Origin: Deltaproteobacteria bacterium
Lineage (GTDB): Bacteria > Desulfobacterota > Desulfobacteria > Desulfobacterales > Desulfatibacillaceae
Assembly: GCA_021815525.1 (NCBI GenBank)
Contig: JAKAGN010000186.1
Span: 1-5,985 of the forward strand
Length of the DNA stretch: 5,985 bases
Direction: 5' to 3'
How positions within the stretch are numbered: the stretch's first letter is position 1; each line of letters opens with the position of its first letter. A program made the position numbers and the translations under genes. The notes beneath the pieces are model-generated. The model saw only the letters and a list, made by a program, of their open reading frames with translations, did not search any database and had not been told where the DNA came from. Positions 1-5,220 of this stretch are shown here, piece by piece.

Positions 1-267
1 GATCTCGGGGTTGTCCTCGATGGGGACGTAACGGCCGGTGTCGTAGAGGGCCTGGAGCACGAGATGGGAGATGCCCGAGCCGATCAGCTGGTTTTCCCAG
101 TTGGGGTCCTTGATCTCGTTCTTGACTCCGATGACGGCTAAGGTCATGGGCGTGGGAGAGCAGCCTGCCGGCGGCTCGGCCCGGGCCTCAAGAAGGCCTG
201 AAAGGGCGAGCGAGAGCGCCACCGTGAGGATCGCCGCGCTGATCCTGCGCGCTTGTTTGCGGCTCAT
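1..267 (-). CDS. Secreted CsgG-like protein, N-terminal 89 codons (runs off the left edge)
   Basis: The reading frame is open from ATG at 267 to the window edge, and the C-terminal part lies outside. Residues 1-30 form a signal peptide: a basic start (MSRKQARR), a hydrophobic stretch at about 11-26 and an Ala-Arg-Ala site before Glu31. A Cys at 36 follows Pro-Ala-Gly, but it is too far from the hydrophobic core for a convincing lipobox. The mature part has a short strand (LAVIGVKNE, 43-51), an IGSGISHLVLQAL helix (62-74) and DTGRYVPIED (76-85). This strand, amphipathic helix and 'DTGR-F/Y-x-x-x-E' order is typical of the CsgG/HfaB fold, whose members act in or near the outer membrane in secretion or envelope assembly. 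A GGGAAGG Shine-Dalgarno at 274-280 supports the start. The gene is downstream of the EF-G terminator, so it probably has its own promoter. The coding call is firm; the family rests on a short N-terminus. Confidence 0.75.
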   Translation of the reverse strand, partial: MSRKQARRISAAILTVALSLALSGLLEARAEPPAGCSPTPMTLAVIGVKNEIKDPNWENQLIGSGISHLVLQALYDTGRYVPIEDNPEI

Positions 268-273
268 CTGGTA

Positions 274-280
274 CCTTCCC
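274..280 (-). promoter_or_regulatory. Ribosome binding site of the CsgG-like gene
   Basis: On the minus strand GGGAAGG lies six bases upstream of ATG 267. It fixes this ATG as the start of the signal-peptide-bearing protein. Confidence 0.7.
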
Positions 281-290
281 GTTTCGAACG

Positions 291-306
291 CGTGAAAAAT
301 ATCACA
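291..306 (-). promoter_or_regulatory. Candidate CRP/FNR-superfamily operator upstream of the CsgG-like gene
   Basis: The minus strand reads TGTGA-TATTTT-TCACG, which matches the CRP-type consensus TGTGA-N6-TCACA in nine of ten core bases. It is centred about 31 bases upstream of the ATG. Its central TATTTT could itself be a -10 element (4 of 6 consensus bases), with a weak TTTATC -35 seventeen bases upstream. A regulator bound here would therefore probably repress. A single palindrome in an AT-rich stretch can occur by chance, and the regulator is not identifiable from the window. Confidence 0.35.
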
Positions 307-355
307 AACAAGGGGCGGGATAAAGCGCTTTCTTGGGAAAATGAACCTTTGACGC

Positions 356-399
356 AAAAAGGGCCTGGAAGGGAAGCAGGCCGCTTCCCTTCCAGACCC
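356..399 (-). terminator. Intrinsic terminator of the EF-G-like gene
   Basis: Arms CTGGAAGGGAAGC (365-377) and GCTTCCCTTCCAG (383-395) form a perfect 13-bp stem with a 5-base loop. Three more G-C pairs (361-363 with 397-399) follow beyond one C-A mismatch. On the minus strand the hairpin is followed by TTTTT (360-356). It starts 36 bases after the EF-G stop codon and separates this gene from the CsgG-like gene. Confidence 0.88.
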
Positions 400-434
400 C
401 TGAACTCACCGGATCGACGAGGCGGGACGTCCAG

Positions 435-2513
435 CTACTTTTGCTCCTCTTCCTTCTCCCGCTTGGCGGCCTCCACGATCTTGGGGATGAGGGCCCCGGG
501 AACCTCGTCGTAGTGGGAGAACTCCATGGTGTAGAGGCCGCGCCCGCCGGTCATGGAGTTTAGGGTGGGGGCGTAGGAAAGGACCTCGCTCATGGGCACG
601 TGGGCCTCGATGACCTGGTTCTTGCCCTTGTTGCCCATGCCGAGAACCCGTCCCCGGCGGCTGTTCATGTCCCCCATGATGTCGCCCGTGAAGGTGTCCG
701 GCACGATCACCGTCACCTTCATTATGGGCTCCAAAAGCGTGGGGGCGGCCTCCTCCATGGCCTTCTTGAAGGCCAGGGACCCCGCGATCTTGAAGGCCAT
801 TTCCGAGGAGTCCACGTCGTGGTAAGAGCCGAAGTCGACGGTGGCGCGGAAGTCCACCGTGGGGCAGCCCGCCAGCACGCCGCGGTCCTTGGACTCGATG
901 ATGCCCTTTTCAACGGCCGGGATGAAGTTCTTGGGGATGACGCCGCCCACGATGGCGTCCACGAACTCGAAGCCCTCGCCGCGGCTCAGGGGCTCGAAGA
1001 CCACCCAGCAGTCGCCGTACTGGCCGTGGCCGCCGGTCTGCTTCTTGTGCCGGCCCTGGACCCGCACCTTCTTCTTGATGGTCTCCCTGTAGGGCACCTT
1101 GGGAAGGTTCAGCGTGACGTTCACGTTGAACTTCCTTTTCATCTTCTCGATGGCGCTTTCTATGTGTATCTGGCCCATGCCGGAGAGAAGTATCTCCTTG
1201 GTCTCCGCGTTGCGCTCCAGCCGAAGCGCCGGGTCCTCCTCGATGAGCTTGGCCAAGGAGCCTATGATCTTTTCCTCGTCGCCCTTGGTCTTGGGCACGA
1301 CGGCGTAGGAGACCAGGGTGTTGGGTATCTCCGCCGCCGGGTATATGATCTTGGCGGATTCGTCGCACAGGGTGTCGCCGGTCACGGTCTCCTTGAGCTT
1401 GGCCACGGCCACGATGGCGCCGGGCCCCACCGACGGAACCGGCTTCTGGACCTTGCCGGTGATGTGGAGGAGGTTTCCGAAGCGCTCCTTCACCTCCTTC
1501 GTCGCGTTGTAGAAGTTGCCGTCGGCGGAGAGCGTACCGGAAAAGACGCGCAGGATGGTGAGGCGGCCGGCGTACGGGTCCGCCATGGTCTTGATGACCA
1601 GGGCCGAGAAGGGGGCGTCCTCCTTGGGCTCGCGGGTGATCTCGTTCCCGGCGGCGGGGTCGGTTCCGGCCTTGGGCGGGCGGTCCTCGGGGCCGGGCAT
1701 CGCGTCCACCACGAAATCCATGAGCCGGTCGACGCCGACGCCCTTTACGGCGCAGCCGCACAGCACCGGCGCGAACTTGCGCTCCAGGGTTCCCTTGCGG
1801 AGGGCCGCGCGGAGTTCCTCGTCCGAGGGGACCTCGCCCTCCAGGTAGCGCTCGAGAAGGGCGTCGTCGGCCTCGGCCACGTTTTCGATCAAAGCCTCGC
1901 GCTCGGTCTCGGCCGTATCCGCCATATCCTCGGGAATGGCGGTTTCGCTCACCTTGCCGTTTTCGTCGTAGACGTAGGCCTTCATGGAAAGGAGGTCCAC
2001 GACGCCCTTGAAGCCCGCCTCGGCCCCCACCGGGAGCTGCAGTATGATGGGCTTGGGGCTGCCCAGGCTGTCGGCGGCGTCGGCCACGGTGCGCTGGAAG
2101 TCGGAGTGCTCCCGGTCCAGCTTGTTGACGAAGATGGCGAGCGGAATATCCAGCTCGCCCGCCAGCTCCCAGGCCTGCTCGGTCTGCACCTTGACGCCGT
2201 CCACCGCGTCGATCACCACCACGGCGGCGTCGGCCCCCCGGAGCGCGGAGCGGGTCTCGTAGAAGAAGTTCTGGTCTCCGGGCGTATCCATGATATAGAT
2301 GGTGTGCTTTTTCCAGCCGAGCTGGCAGAAGCCAGTGTTTATACTGGTCTGGCGCTTCACTTCCTCGGGCTCGAAGTCCATGGTGGTGTTGCCTTCCTCG
2401 ACGCGGCCCTGCCGGGTGACGGCTCCGGCCGAAAAAAGGATGGCTTCCGCGAGGGTGGTCTTGCCCGCCCCACCGTGGGCGATGAGTCCGATGTTGCGCA
2501 GTTTGTCCGTCAT
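435..2513 (-). CDS. fusA2: Elongation factor G-like translational GTPase (EF-G paralogue)
   Basis: The product has 692 residues, full length for EF-G, and all five domains are present. Cytoplasmic EF-G-type GTPases bind the ribosome and drive translocation or, with RRF, subunit recycling. Visible motifs are P-loop AHGGAGKTT (12-20), switch I KRQTSINT (53-60), G3 DTPGD (76-80), G4 NKLD (130-133) and G5 CGCA (252-255). Domain II starts near 300. Domain IV carries TGGHGQYGD (493-501) and the tip loop YHDVDSSE (564-571) with the His important for translocation. Domain V includes LEPIMKV (594-600) and GDMNSRRG (614-621). The tail is Lys/Glu-rich. Canonical EF-G has AHIDAGKT, RGITI and DTPGH; here the P-loop Asp and the catalytic His are replaced, which marks the EF-G2 type of paralogue. 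ATG 2513 is preferred because the GTPase domain begins at once (MTDKLRNIGLIAHGG) and an AAGGAA site lies five bases upstream; the in-frame ATG at 2564 would add 17 unconserved residues. Confidence 0.95.
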   Translation of the reverse strand: MTDKLRNIGLIAHGGAGKTTLAEAILFSAGAVTRQGRVEEGNTTMDFEPEEVKRQTSINTGFCQLGWKKHTIYIMDTPGDQNFFYETRSALRGADAAVVVIDAVDGVKVQTEQAWELAGELDIPLAIFVNKLDREHSDFQRTVADAADSLGSPKPIILQLPVGAEAGFKGVVDLLSMKAYVYDENGKVSETAIPEDMADTAETEREALIENVAEADDALLERYLEGEVPSDEELRAALRKGTLERKFAPVLCGCAVKGVGVDRLMDFVVDAMPGPEDRPPKAGTDPAAGNEITREPKEDAPFSALVIKTMADPYAGRLTILRVFSGTLSADGNFYNATKEVKERFGNLLHITGKVQKPVPSVGPGAIVAVAKLKETVTGDTLCDESAKIIYPAAEIPNTLVSYAVVPKTKGDEEKIIGSLAKLIEEDPALRLERNAETKEILLSGMGQIHIESAIEKMKRKFNVNVTLNLPKVPYRETIKKKVRVQGRHKKQTGGHGQYGDCWVVFEPLSRGEGFEFVDAIVGGVIPKNFIPAVEKGIIESKDRGVLAGCPTVDFRATVDFGSYHDVDSSEMAFKIAGSLAFKKAMEEAAPTLLEPIMKVTVIVPDTFTGDIMGDMNSRRGRVLGMGNKGKNQVIEAHVPMSEVLSYAPTLNSMTGGRGLYTMEFSHYDEVPGALIPKIVEAAKREKEEEQK

Positions 2514-2518
2514 GGGGT

Positions 2519-2524
2519 TTCCTT
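2519..2524 (-). promoter_or_regulatory. Ribosome binding site selecting the EF-G-like start at 2513
   Basis: AAGGAA on the minus strand sits five bases upstream of ATG 2513, with a second AAGGA just beyond. It favours 2513 over the longer reading from 2564. Confidence 0.65.
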
Positions 2525-2587
2525 TTCCTTTTGCCGAGGTTCCTGGGTTTGCGGAGCGTCGCAACTAATAATCACGTAAATCATTAA

Positions 2588-2616
2588 AACCTATCGGGCG
2601 ATCCGAAAAAAATCAA
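2588..2616 (-). promoter_or_regulatory. Possible sigma70-type promoter for the EF-G-like gene (weak)
   Basis: The minus strand has TTGATT (2616-2611; 4 of 6 consensus bases), a 17-base spacer and TAGGTT (2593-2588; 3 of 6). It lies in the AT-rich centre of the 160-base divergent gap 2514-2673. No better pair was found on this strand, and no convincing promoter for the plus-strand capA-like gene was seen in the gap. Confidence 0.28.
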
Positions 2617-2662
2617 GTTAAAAACCTGGCCGGGGGCCCGCCACCGGTCCCCACGGTACGGG

Positions 2663-2669
2663 AAGGAGG
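2663..2669 (+). promoter_or_regulatory. Ribosome binding site of the capA-like gene
   Basis: AAGGAGG, a full consensus, lies four bases before ATG 2674. It supports this start and suggests efficient translation. Confidence 0.75.
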
Positions 2670-2673
2670 AAAA

Positions 2674-3765
2674 ATGAGGAATGCGGCGCGCACCTTGAAA
2701 TTAGCCCTCGGGCTCGTCCTGGCGCTGTGGGCGGCGGCCCTCCCTCCGCTTCCGGCCAAGGCGGCGGATACCATGAGCGTGGCCGCGGTGGGGGACATCA
2801 TGATGGGCACCACCTTTCCCGAGCCCTTCCTGCCGCCCGGGGACGGCGCGGGGCTTTTCGACGCGGTCAGGGACGCGTGGGAGGGCTGCGACCTCGTGTT
2901 CGGGAACCTGGAGGGGCCCATGATAGACGGCGGGCGTTCCGACAAGTGCGGCGAGGGGAAGCCCAACTGCTACGCCTTCCGGATGCCGGAGCGCTACGCC
3001 GGGCACCTCAAGAGGGCCGGATTTACTGCTCTTGGCATCATAAACAACCACGCCTACGATTTCGGGGCCGAGGGCGTGGCCAGCACTGTCCGGGCCCTCA
3101 AGTCCGCCGGTCTTTCACCCGTTGGGGGCAGTGAGACGGCCGTCTTTTCCGTGAAGGGCAAAAAGGTGGCGGTGGCGGGCTTCTGCTTCCCCACCCACTC
3201 GACGTACGGATCGCGCTACTTCTACTCCATAACCGACATTCCCGCGGCCCGGCGCGTGGTGCGGGAGCTTTGCCGGGACAACGACATCGTCATCGTTTCC
3301 TTTCACGGCGGGGCGGAGGGAAAGGACGCCACCCACGTAACGGGCGACACGGAAATATATCTGGGGGAGGACCGCGGCAACGTCCGGGCCTTCGCCCACG
3401 CGGTGGTGGACGCCGGCGCGGACCTCGTGATCGGGCACGGCCCCCACGTTTTGCGCGGCGCGGAGATATACAAGGGCCGCCTGATCGCCTACAGCCTGGG
3501 AAATTTTTTGACCTACGGCGGGATCAGCATCAGGGGCGTGAACGGCGTAACCGCCATTTTGACGGCGAGGCTCGACCTGGAAACCGGCGCCTTTGTTTCG
3601 GGGCGCCTTGTGTCCGCGAGGCAGGTGGAGCGCGGCGTCTTGCGCAAGGACCCCGAAAACGCCGGGGCTCTTCTGGTCCGTGACCTTTCCCGGGCGGATT
3701 TTCCCGGCTCCGGCCTAGATGTCTCCGGCGACGGGGACCTCGTCCCCGAGGGGGGTGAAAAATGA
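2674..3765 (+). CDS. capA: Exported CapA/PgsA-family protein (poly-gamma-glutamate synthesis type, metallophosphatase-like fold)
   Basis: The product has 363 residues. Residues 1-30 are a signal peptide (basic start, hydrophobic core about 9-25, Ala-Lys-Ala before Ala31), so it is exported. The rest is a single CapA (PGA_cap) domain: VGDIMMG (39-45), GNLEGP (77-82), INNHAYDFG (123-131), VSFHGGAE (208-215), IGHGPHVLRG (253-262) and YSLGNF (273-278). These Asp, Asn and His residues are the metal-site signature shared with calcineurin-like phosphoesterases. CapA/PgsA is required for poly-gamma-glutamate capsule formation in Bacillus, but many Gram-negative members stand alone and their substrate is unknown. 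No capB or capC lies beside it here, so polyglutamate synthesis is not implied. Residues after about 330 are low in motif content. Five Cys occur (72, 92, 99, 171, 200), and disulfides are possible. The family call is firm; the biological role is not. Confidence 0.92.
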   Translation: MRNAARTLKLALGLVLALWAAALPPLPAKAADTMSVAAVGDIMMGTTFPEPFLPPGDGAGLFDAVRDAWEGCDLVFGNLEGPMIDGGRSDKCGEGKPNCYAFRMPERYAGHLKRAGFTALGIINNHAYDFGAEGVASTVRALKSAGLSPVGGSETAVFSVKGKKVAVAGFCFPTHSTYGSRYFYSITDIPAARRVVRELCRDNDIVIVSFHGGAEGKDATHVTGDTEIYLGEDRGNVRAFAHAVVDAGADLVIGHGPHVLRGAEIYKGRLIAYSLGNFLTYGGISIRGVNGVTAILTARLDLETGAFVSGRLVSARQVERGVLRKDPENAGALLVRDLSRADFPGSGLDVSGDGDLVPEGGEK

Positions 3766-3818
3766 TGAAGAGCCTTGGTCTTCGTGGCGTTGCGGCCTTT
3801 TTTACCGCCAAGGCTTGA
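3762..3818 (+). other. 18-codon mini-ORF overlapping the capA-like stop (possible gene remnant)
   Basis: ATGATG overlaps the capA-like TGA in the ATGA arrangement typical of translationally coupled genes. A G-rich Shine-Dalgarno-like run (AGGGGGGTGA, 3749-3758) precedes it. The frame reads MMKSLGLRGVAAFFTAKA and stops at 3816-3818. It looks like the first part of a signal peptide, so it may be the start of a lost downstream gene, or simply chance. Confidence 0.2.
3771..3815 (+). repeat. 8-bp inverted repeat downstream of the capA-like gene
   Basis: AGCCTTGG (3771-3778) is the exact reverse complement of CCAAGGCT (3808-3815), with 29 bases between. A run of six T (3798-3803) lies inside the loop rather than after the stem, so it is not a standard intrinsic terminator. 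Its right arm abuts the TTGACA -35 element. It could aid 3' end formation of the capA-like mRNA or be an operator. Confidence 0.4.
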
Positions 3819-3842
3819 CAAATCCTTCGGAGGGATGATATT
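3815..3842 (+). promoter_or_regulatory. Sigma70-type promoter for the M23 peptidase gene
   Basis: A perfect TTGACA (3815-3820) is followed by a 16-base spacer and GATATT (3837-3842; 4 of 6 consensus bases). Transcription would start near 3849, giving a leader of roughly 215 bases before ATG 4064. This makes the M23 gene independent of the capA-like gene. Confidence 0.5.
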
Positions 3843-3955
3843 TGTGCCGCAATTCAGGCTAAATATTCAGCCTGATATCCATGTATCTTCGGCCAGGGAA
3901 GAAAAGATAGGATTTTAACCTTAAAAATAAGGAGGTTAAACAGTTTCGGGTCTCG

Positions 3956-4018
3956 GTGATGACGAGACGGCGGCGCCGAAGCAGATTCCACGGCCGGAAA
4001 ATCGGACGCGGAAAATGA
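3956..4018 (+). other. 20-codon Arg-rich mini-ORF in the M23 leader
   Basis: Starting at GTG 3956 or ATG 3959, the frame reads MMTRRRRRSRFHGRKIGRGK and stops at TGA 4016-4018. The start codons lie in the loop of the third leader hairpin. The nearest Shine-Dalgarno ends 19 bases upstream of 3956, too far for normal initiation. It might be a leader peptide; chance is the more likely explanation in GC-rich DNA. Confidence 0.12.
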
Positions 4019-4050
4019 CCCGAACACCGACGAACAAATCGCCGTCCAAG

Positions 4051-4057
4051 AAGGGAG
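4051..4057 (+). promoter_or_regulatory. Ribosome binding site of the M23 peptidase gene
   Basis: AAGGGAG lies six bases before ATG 4064 and supports that start. Confidence 0.7.
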
Positions 4058-4063
4058 CGCGTA

Positions 4064-5038
4064 ATGAATAAGAAGTTCACGCTCTATGTTTTTCACGACA
4101 GGGCCCCCTACCCCCGCCGTTTGACCATATCGGCAAAAAGCGTCGCGGTCGTCGTGCTGGTTCTCTTGGCTTCCATCCTTTCCGCAGCCTTTGTTTTCCG
4201 CGACTACTCGGGGCTCCGCTCGGCCAAGGAAAAGGCCCGGGCCATGGAAAAGCTTGTCGCTTTCCAGCAGAAGAAGATCGCCGGCCAAAGCGCCACCATC
4301 CAGAACCAGGAAAAGGAGCTGGCGGGCCAGAGGGCCCGGATGGAGGACGTGGCGCGCCAACTCAACGTCGTGCGCGACCGCCTGACCACCCTCGGAGAGT
4401 TCGAGAAGAAGATCCGCATCATAACCGACATCGACAACCGCGAGATCAGGCATACGCATCTAGGCGTCGGCGGGCCGGAGACCCGGGACTTTTCCCGGAC
4501 GCTGTCCCTGTCCGTGCCGCACAAGGACCTTTTCGAGAATGTGAACGAGATGGCCGCGGAGCTTTCCTCCGCATCCTCCGAGCAGGAAGCCCAGTTCATG
4601 ATTCTCTTGAAAAGGCTCGAGGACCAGCAGAAGGAGCTGGCCAAGACCACGCCCTCCATCTGCCCCGTGAAGGGCGAGGTGAGCTCCGTCTTCGGCTACC
4701 GCGAATCGCCTTTTTCCGGCGAATGGGAGTTCCACAAGGGGCTTGACTTAGCCGCCCCCTCCGGAACGCCCGTGGTGGCGCCCGCCGCCGGCGTGATAAG
4801 CTTCGCCGGACGCCGCGGGGGCTACGGAAACGCCATCTGCATAGATCACGGCAAGGGCGTAGAGACCCGTTTCGGCCACCTTTCCGCCATCCTGAAGAAA
4901 GAGGGCGACAAGGTGAGAAAAGGCGACGTGATCGGCCTTGTGGGCAACACCGGCTCCAGCACCGGCTCCCACCTCCACTATGAGGTCCGCCTGAACAACG
5001 TCCCCGTGAACCCCGTGAAGTACATCAAGGCCGGCTGA
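4064..5038 (+). CDS. Membrane-anchored M23 family (LytM/NlpD-type) peptidoglycan endopeptidase
   Basis: The product has 324 residues. A basic N-terminus (1-25) is followed by one transmembrane segment (about 26-45) and no cleavage site, so it is probably anchored in the inner membrane with the rest in the periplasm. Residues 51-110 form a Lys/Glu/Gln-rich coiled coil, and a second helical stretch lies at 155-195. The C-terminal M23 domain (about 205-320) has the complete zinc site: HKGLD (His224, Asp228), FGHLS (His272) and HLHYEV (His303, His305). Active M23 enzymes cut peptide cross-bridges in the cell wall; those with a transmembrane segment plus coiled coil often work in division, growth or cell shape. 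All metal ligands are present, so it should be active rather than a degenerate activator such as EnvC. It lies just upstream of secA but a terminator separates them. The specific substrate bond and partner cannot be read from sequence. Confidence 0.95.
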   Translation: MNKKFTLYVFHDRAPYPRRLTISAKSVAVVVLVLLASILSAAFVFRDYSGLRSAKEKARAMEKLVAFQQKKIAGQSATIQNQEKELAGQRARMEDVARQLNVVRDRLTTLGEFEKKIRIITDIDNREIRHTHLGVGGPETRDFSRTLSLSVPHKDLFENVNEMAAELSSASSEQEAQFMILLKRLEDQQKELAKTTPSICPVKGEVSSVFGYRESPFSGEWEFHKGLDLAAPSGTPVVAPAAGVISFAGRRGGYGNAICIDHGKGVETRFGHLSAILKKEGDKVRKGDVIGLVGNTGSSTGSHLHYEVRLNNVPVNPVKYIKAG

Positions 5039-5047
5039 CAGCCGGCC
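5029..5047 (+). repeat. Hairpin spanning the M23 stop codon
   Basis: GGCCGGCT (5029-5036) pairs perfectly with AGCCGGCC (5040-5047) around a 3-base loop; the TGA (5036-5038) lies at its apex. A T run occurs only about 18 bases later (5066-5070), so this is not a standard terminator. It may protect the 3' end of the mRNA. Confidence 0.4.
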
Positions 5048-5077
5048 GGACGCCCGGGACATTCCTTTTTCCGTCCA

Positions 5078-5126
5078 AAGATCCCCCGAGGAGCCGATCA
5101 AAAAGCGGCCCCGGGGGATTTTGTCT
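5078..5126 (+). terminator. Intrinsic terminator between the M23 gene and secA
   Basis: The left arm (5081-5096) and right arm (5106-5119) form 14 base pairs with two single-A bulges (5089 and 5092) and a 9-base loop (ATCAAAAAG). The outer eight pairs, ATCCCCCG with CGGGGGAT, are perfect. TTTTGTCTT follows from 5119. It begins about 40 bases after the M23 stop. It implies that secA has its own promoter or depends on readthrough. Confidence 0.75.
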
Positions 5127-5130
5127 TGCC

Positions 5131-5211
5131 TTGCACCCCTTGTCCTGCTATCGCGGTAGCGCCGCTAGCCCGCGAGCCCACGGGTCCGATCCCCCTCCCA
5201 AGGAGGCGTAA
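5131..5211 (+). other. Possible upstream open reading frame ending in the secA Shine-Dalgarno
   Basis: In the same frame as secA, an open frame from TTG 5131 (or TTG 5140) runs 26 codons to TAA 5209-5211. It ends SDPPPKEA, with three consecutive Pro codons (5191-5199) followed by Lys-Glu-Ala codons that are the secA Shine-Dalgarno itself. No proper ribosome binding site precedes either TTG, so translation is doubtful. Confidence 0.15.
5151..5175 (+). repeat. Imperfect hairpin in the secA leader
   Basis: TCGCGGTAGC (5151-5160) pairs with GCTA (5164-5167) and CCGCGA (5170-5175), giving ten pairs with a 2-base bulge and a 3-base loop. No T run follows, so it is not a terminator. Confidence 0.35.
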
Positions 5212-5219
5212 CGAACGCC
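5194..5219 (+). promoter_or_regulatory. secA ribosome binding site with two mutually exclusive hairpins
   Basis: The only good Shine-Dalgarno is AAGGAGG (5200-5206), 14 bases from ATG 5221 and 17 from ATG 5224, longer than the usual 5-9. GGAGG (5202-5206) pairs perfectly with CCTCC (5194-5198) through a CAA loop, which would hide it. Alternatively GGCGT (5205-5209) pairs perfectly with ACGCC (5215-5219), folding the spacer. The two stems share bases 5205-5206 and cannot coexist. An in-frame TAA at 5209-5211 rules out a start upstream of it. Confidence 0.45.
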
Positions 5220-5220
5220 C

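Larger units (their letters stand above)
3854..4063 (+). other. Long 5' leader of the M23 gene with three successive inverted repeats
   Basis: No convincing gene lies in the 298 bases between 3765 and 4064. Downstream of the promoter are three hairpins. The first is TCAGGCT (3854-3860) with AGCCTGA (3869-3875), loop 8. The second is TTTAACCTTA (3914-3923) with TAA-bulge-GGTTAAA (3928-3940), loop AAAA. The third is GTCTCG (3950-3955) with CGAGAC (3963-3968), loop 7. The second hairpin contains a perfect Shine-Dalgarno (AAGGAGGT, 3929-3936) with no ATG, GTG or TTG at working distance. The part before about 3950 is visibly more AT-rich than its surroundings. I do not recognise a known riboswitch class. 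Confidence 0.35.

Noticed and set aside
910..1761. A 283-codon Arg/Gly/Pro-rich minus-strand frame inside the EF-G-like gene
   Set aside because: It is an out-of-frame shadow of the EF-G codons with the Arg/Pro-rich composition typical of shifted GC-rich genes.
2514..2564. A 17-residue N-terminal extension of the EF-G-like protein from ATG 2564
   Set aside because: EF-G homology starts immediately after ATG 2513, which has its own Shine-Dalgarno; the extension would itself encode that binding site.
600..2579. A 659-codon open frame on the plus strand opposite the EF-G-like gene
   Set aside because: It mirrors the codons of the EF-G gene, is full of low-complexity Gly/Leu/Val/His stretches, has no family motifs, and is explained by high GC at third codon positions on the other strand.
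3777..3803. Possible intrinsic terminator ending in TTTTTT after the capA-like gene
   Set aside because: Only 3-4 base pairs, one of them G-T, can form directly before the T run; the perfect 8-bp repeat encloses the T run instead of preceding it.
3854..4459. A 201-codon minus-strand frame covering the M23 leader and gene start
   Set aside because: Most of it is the antisense shadow of the M23 gene, and the rest crosses the AT-rich leader with its promoter and hairpins; it shows no recognisable domain.
5036..5047. UGA of the M23 gene as a selenocysteine codon, because a hairpin surrounds it and the frame stays open to 5224
   Set aside because: The M23 domain is already complete with its usual C-terminal end. 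The hairpin lies around the UGA rather than downstream of it, and the continuation runs through a terminator. The open frame is expected in GC-rich DNA.
5121..5151. Possible secA promoter boxes (TTGTCT, TTGCCT or TTGTCC with TGCTAT)
   Set aside because: No pair has both a reasonable match and a 16-18 base spacer; the TTG run partly belongs to the terminator tail.
5215..5217. ACG as a non-standard secA start at ideal distance from GGAGG
   Set aside because: Spacing is good (8 bases) but ACG starts are extremely rare and ATG 5221 and 5224 follow at once; noted only because of the odd spacing.
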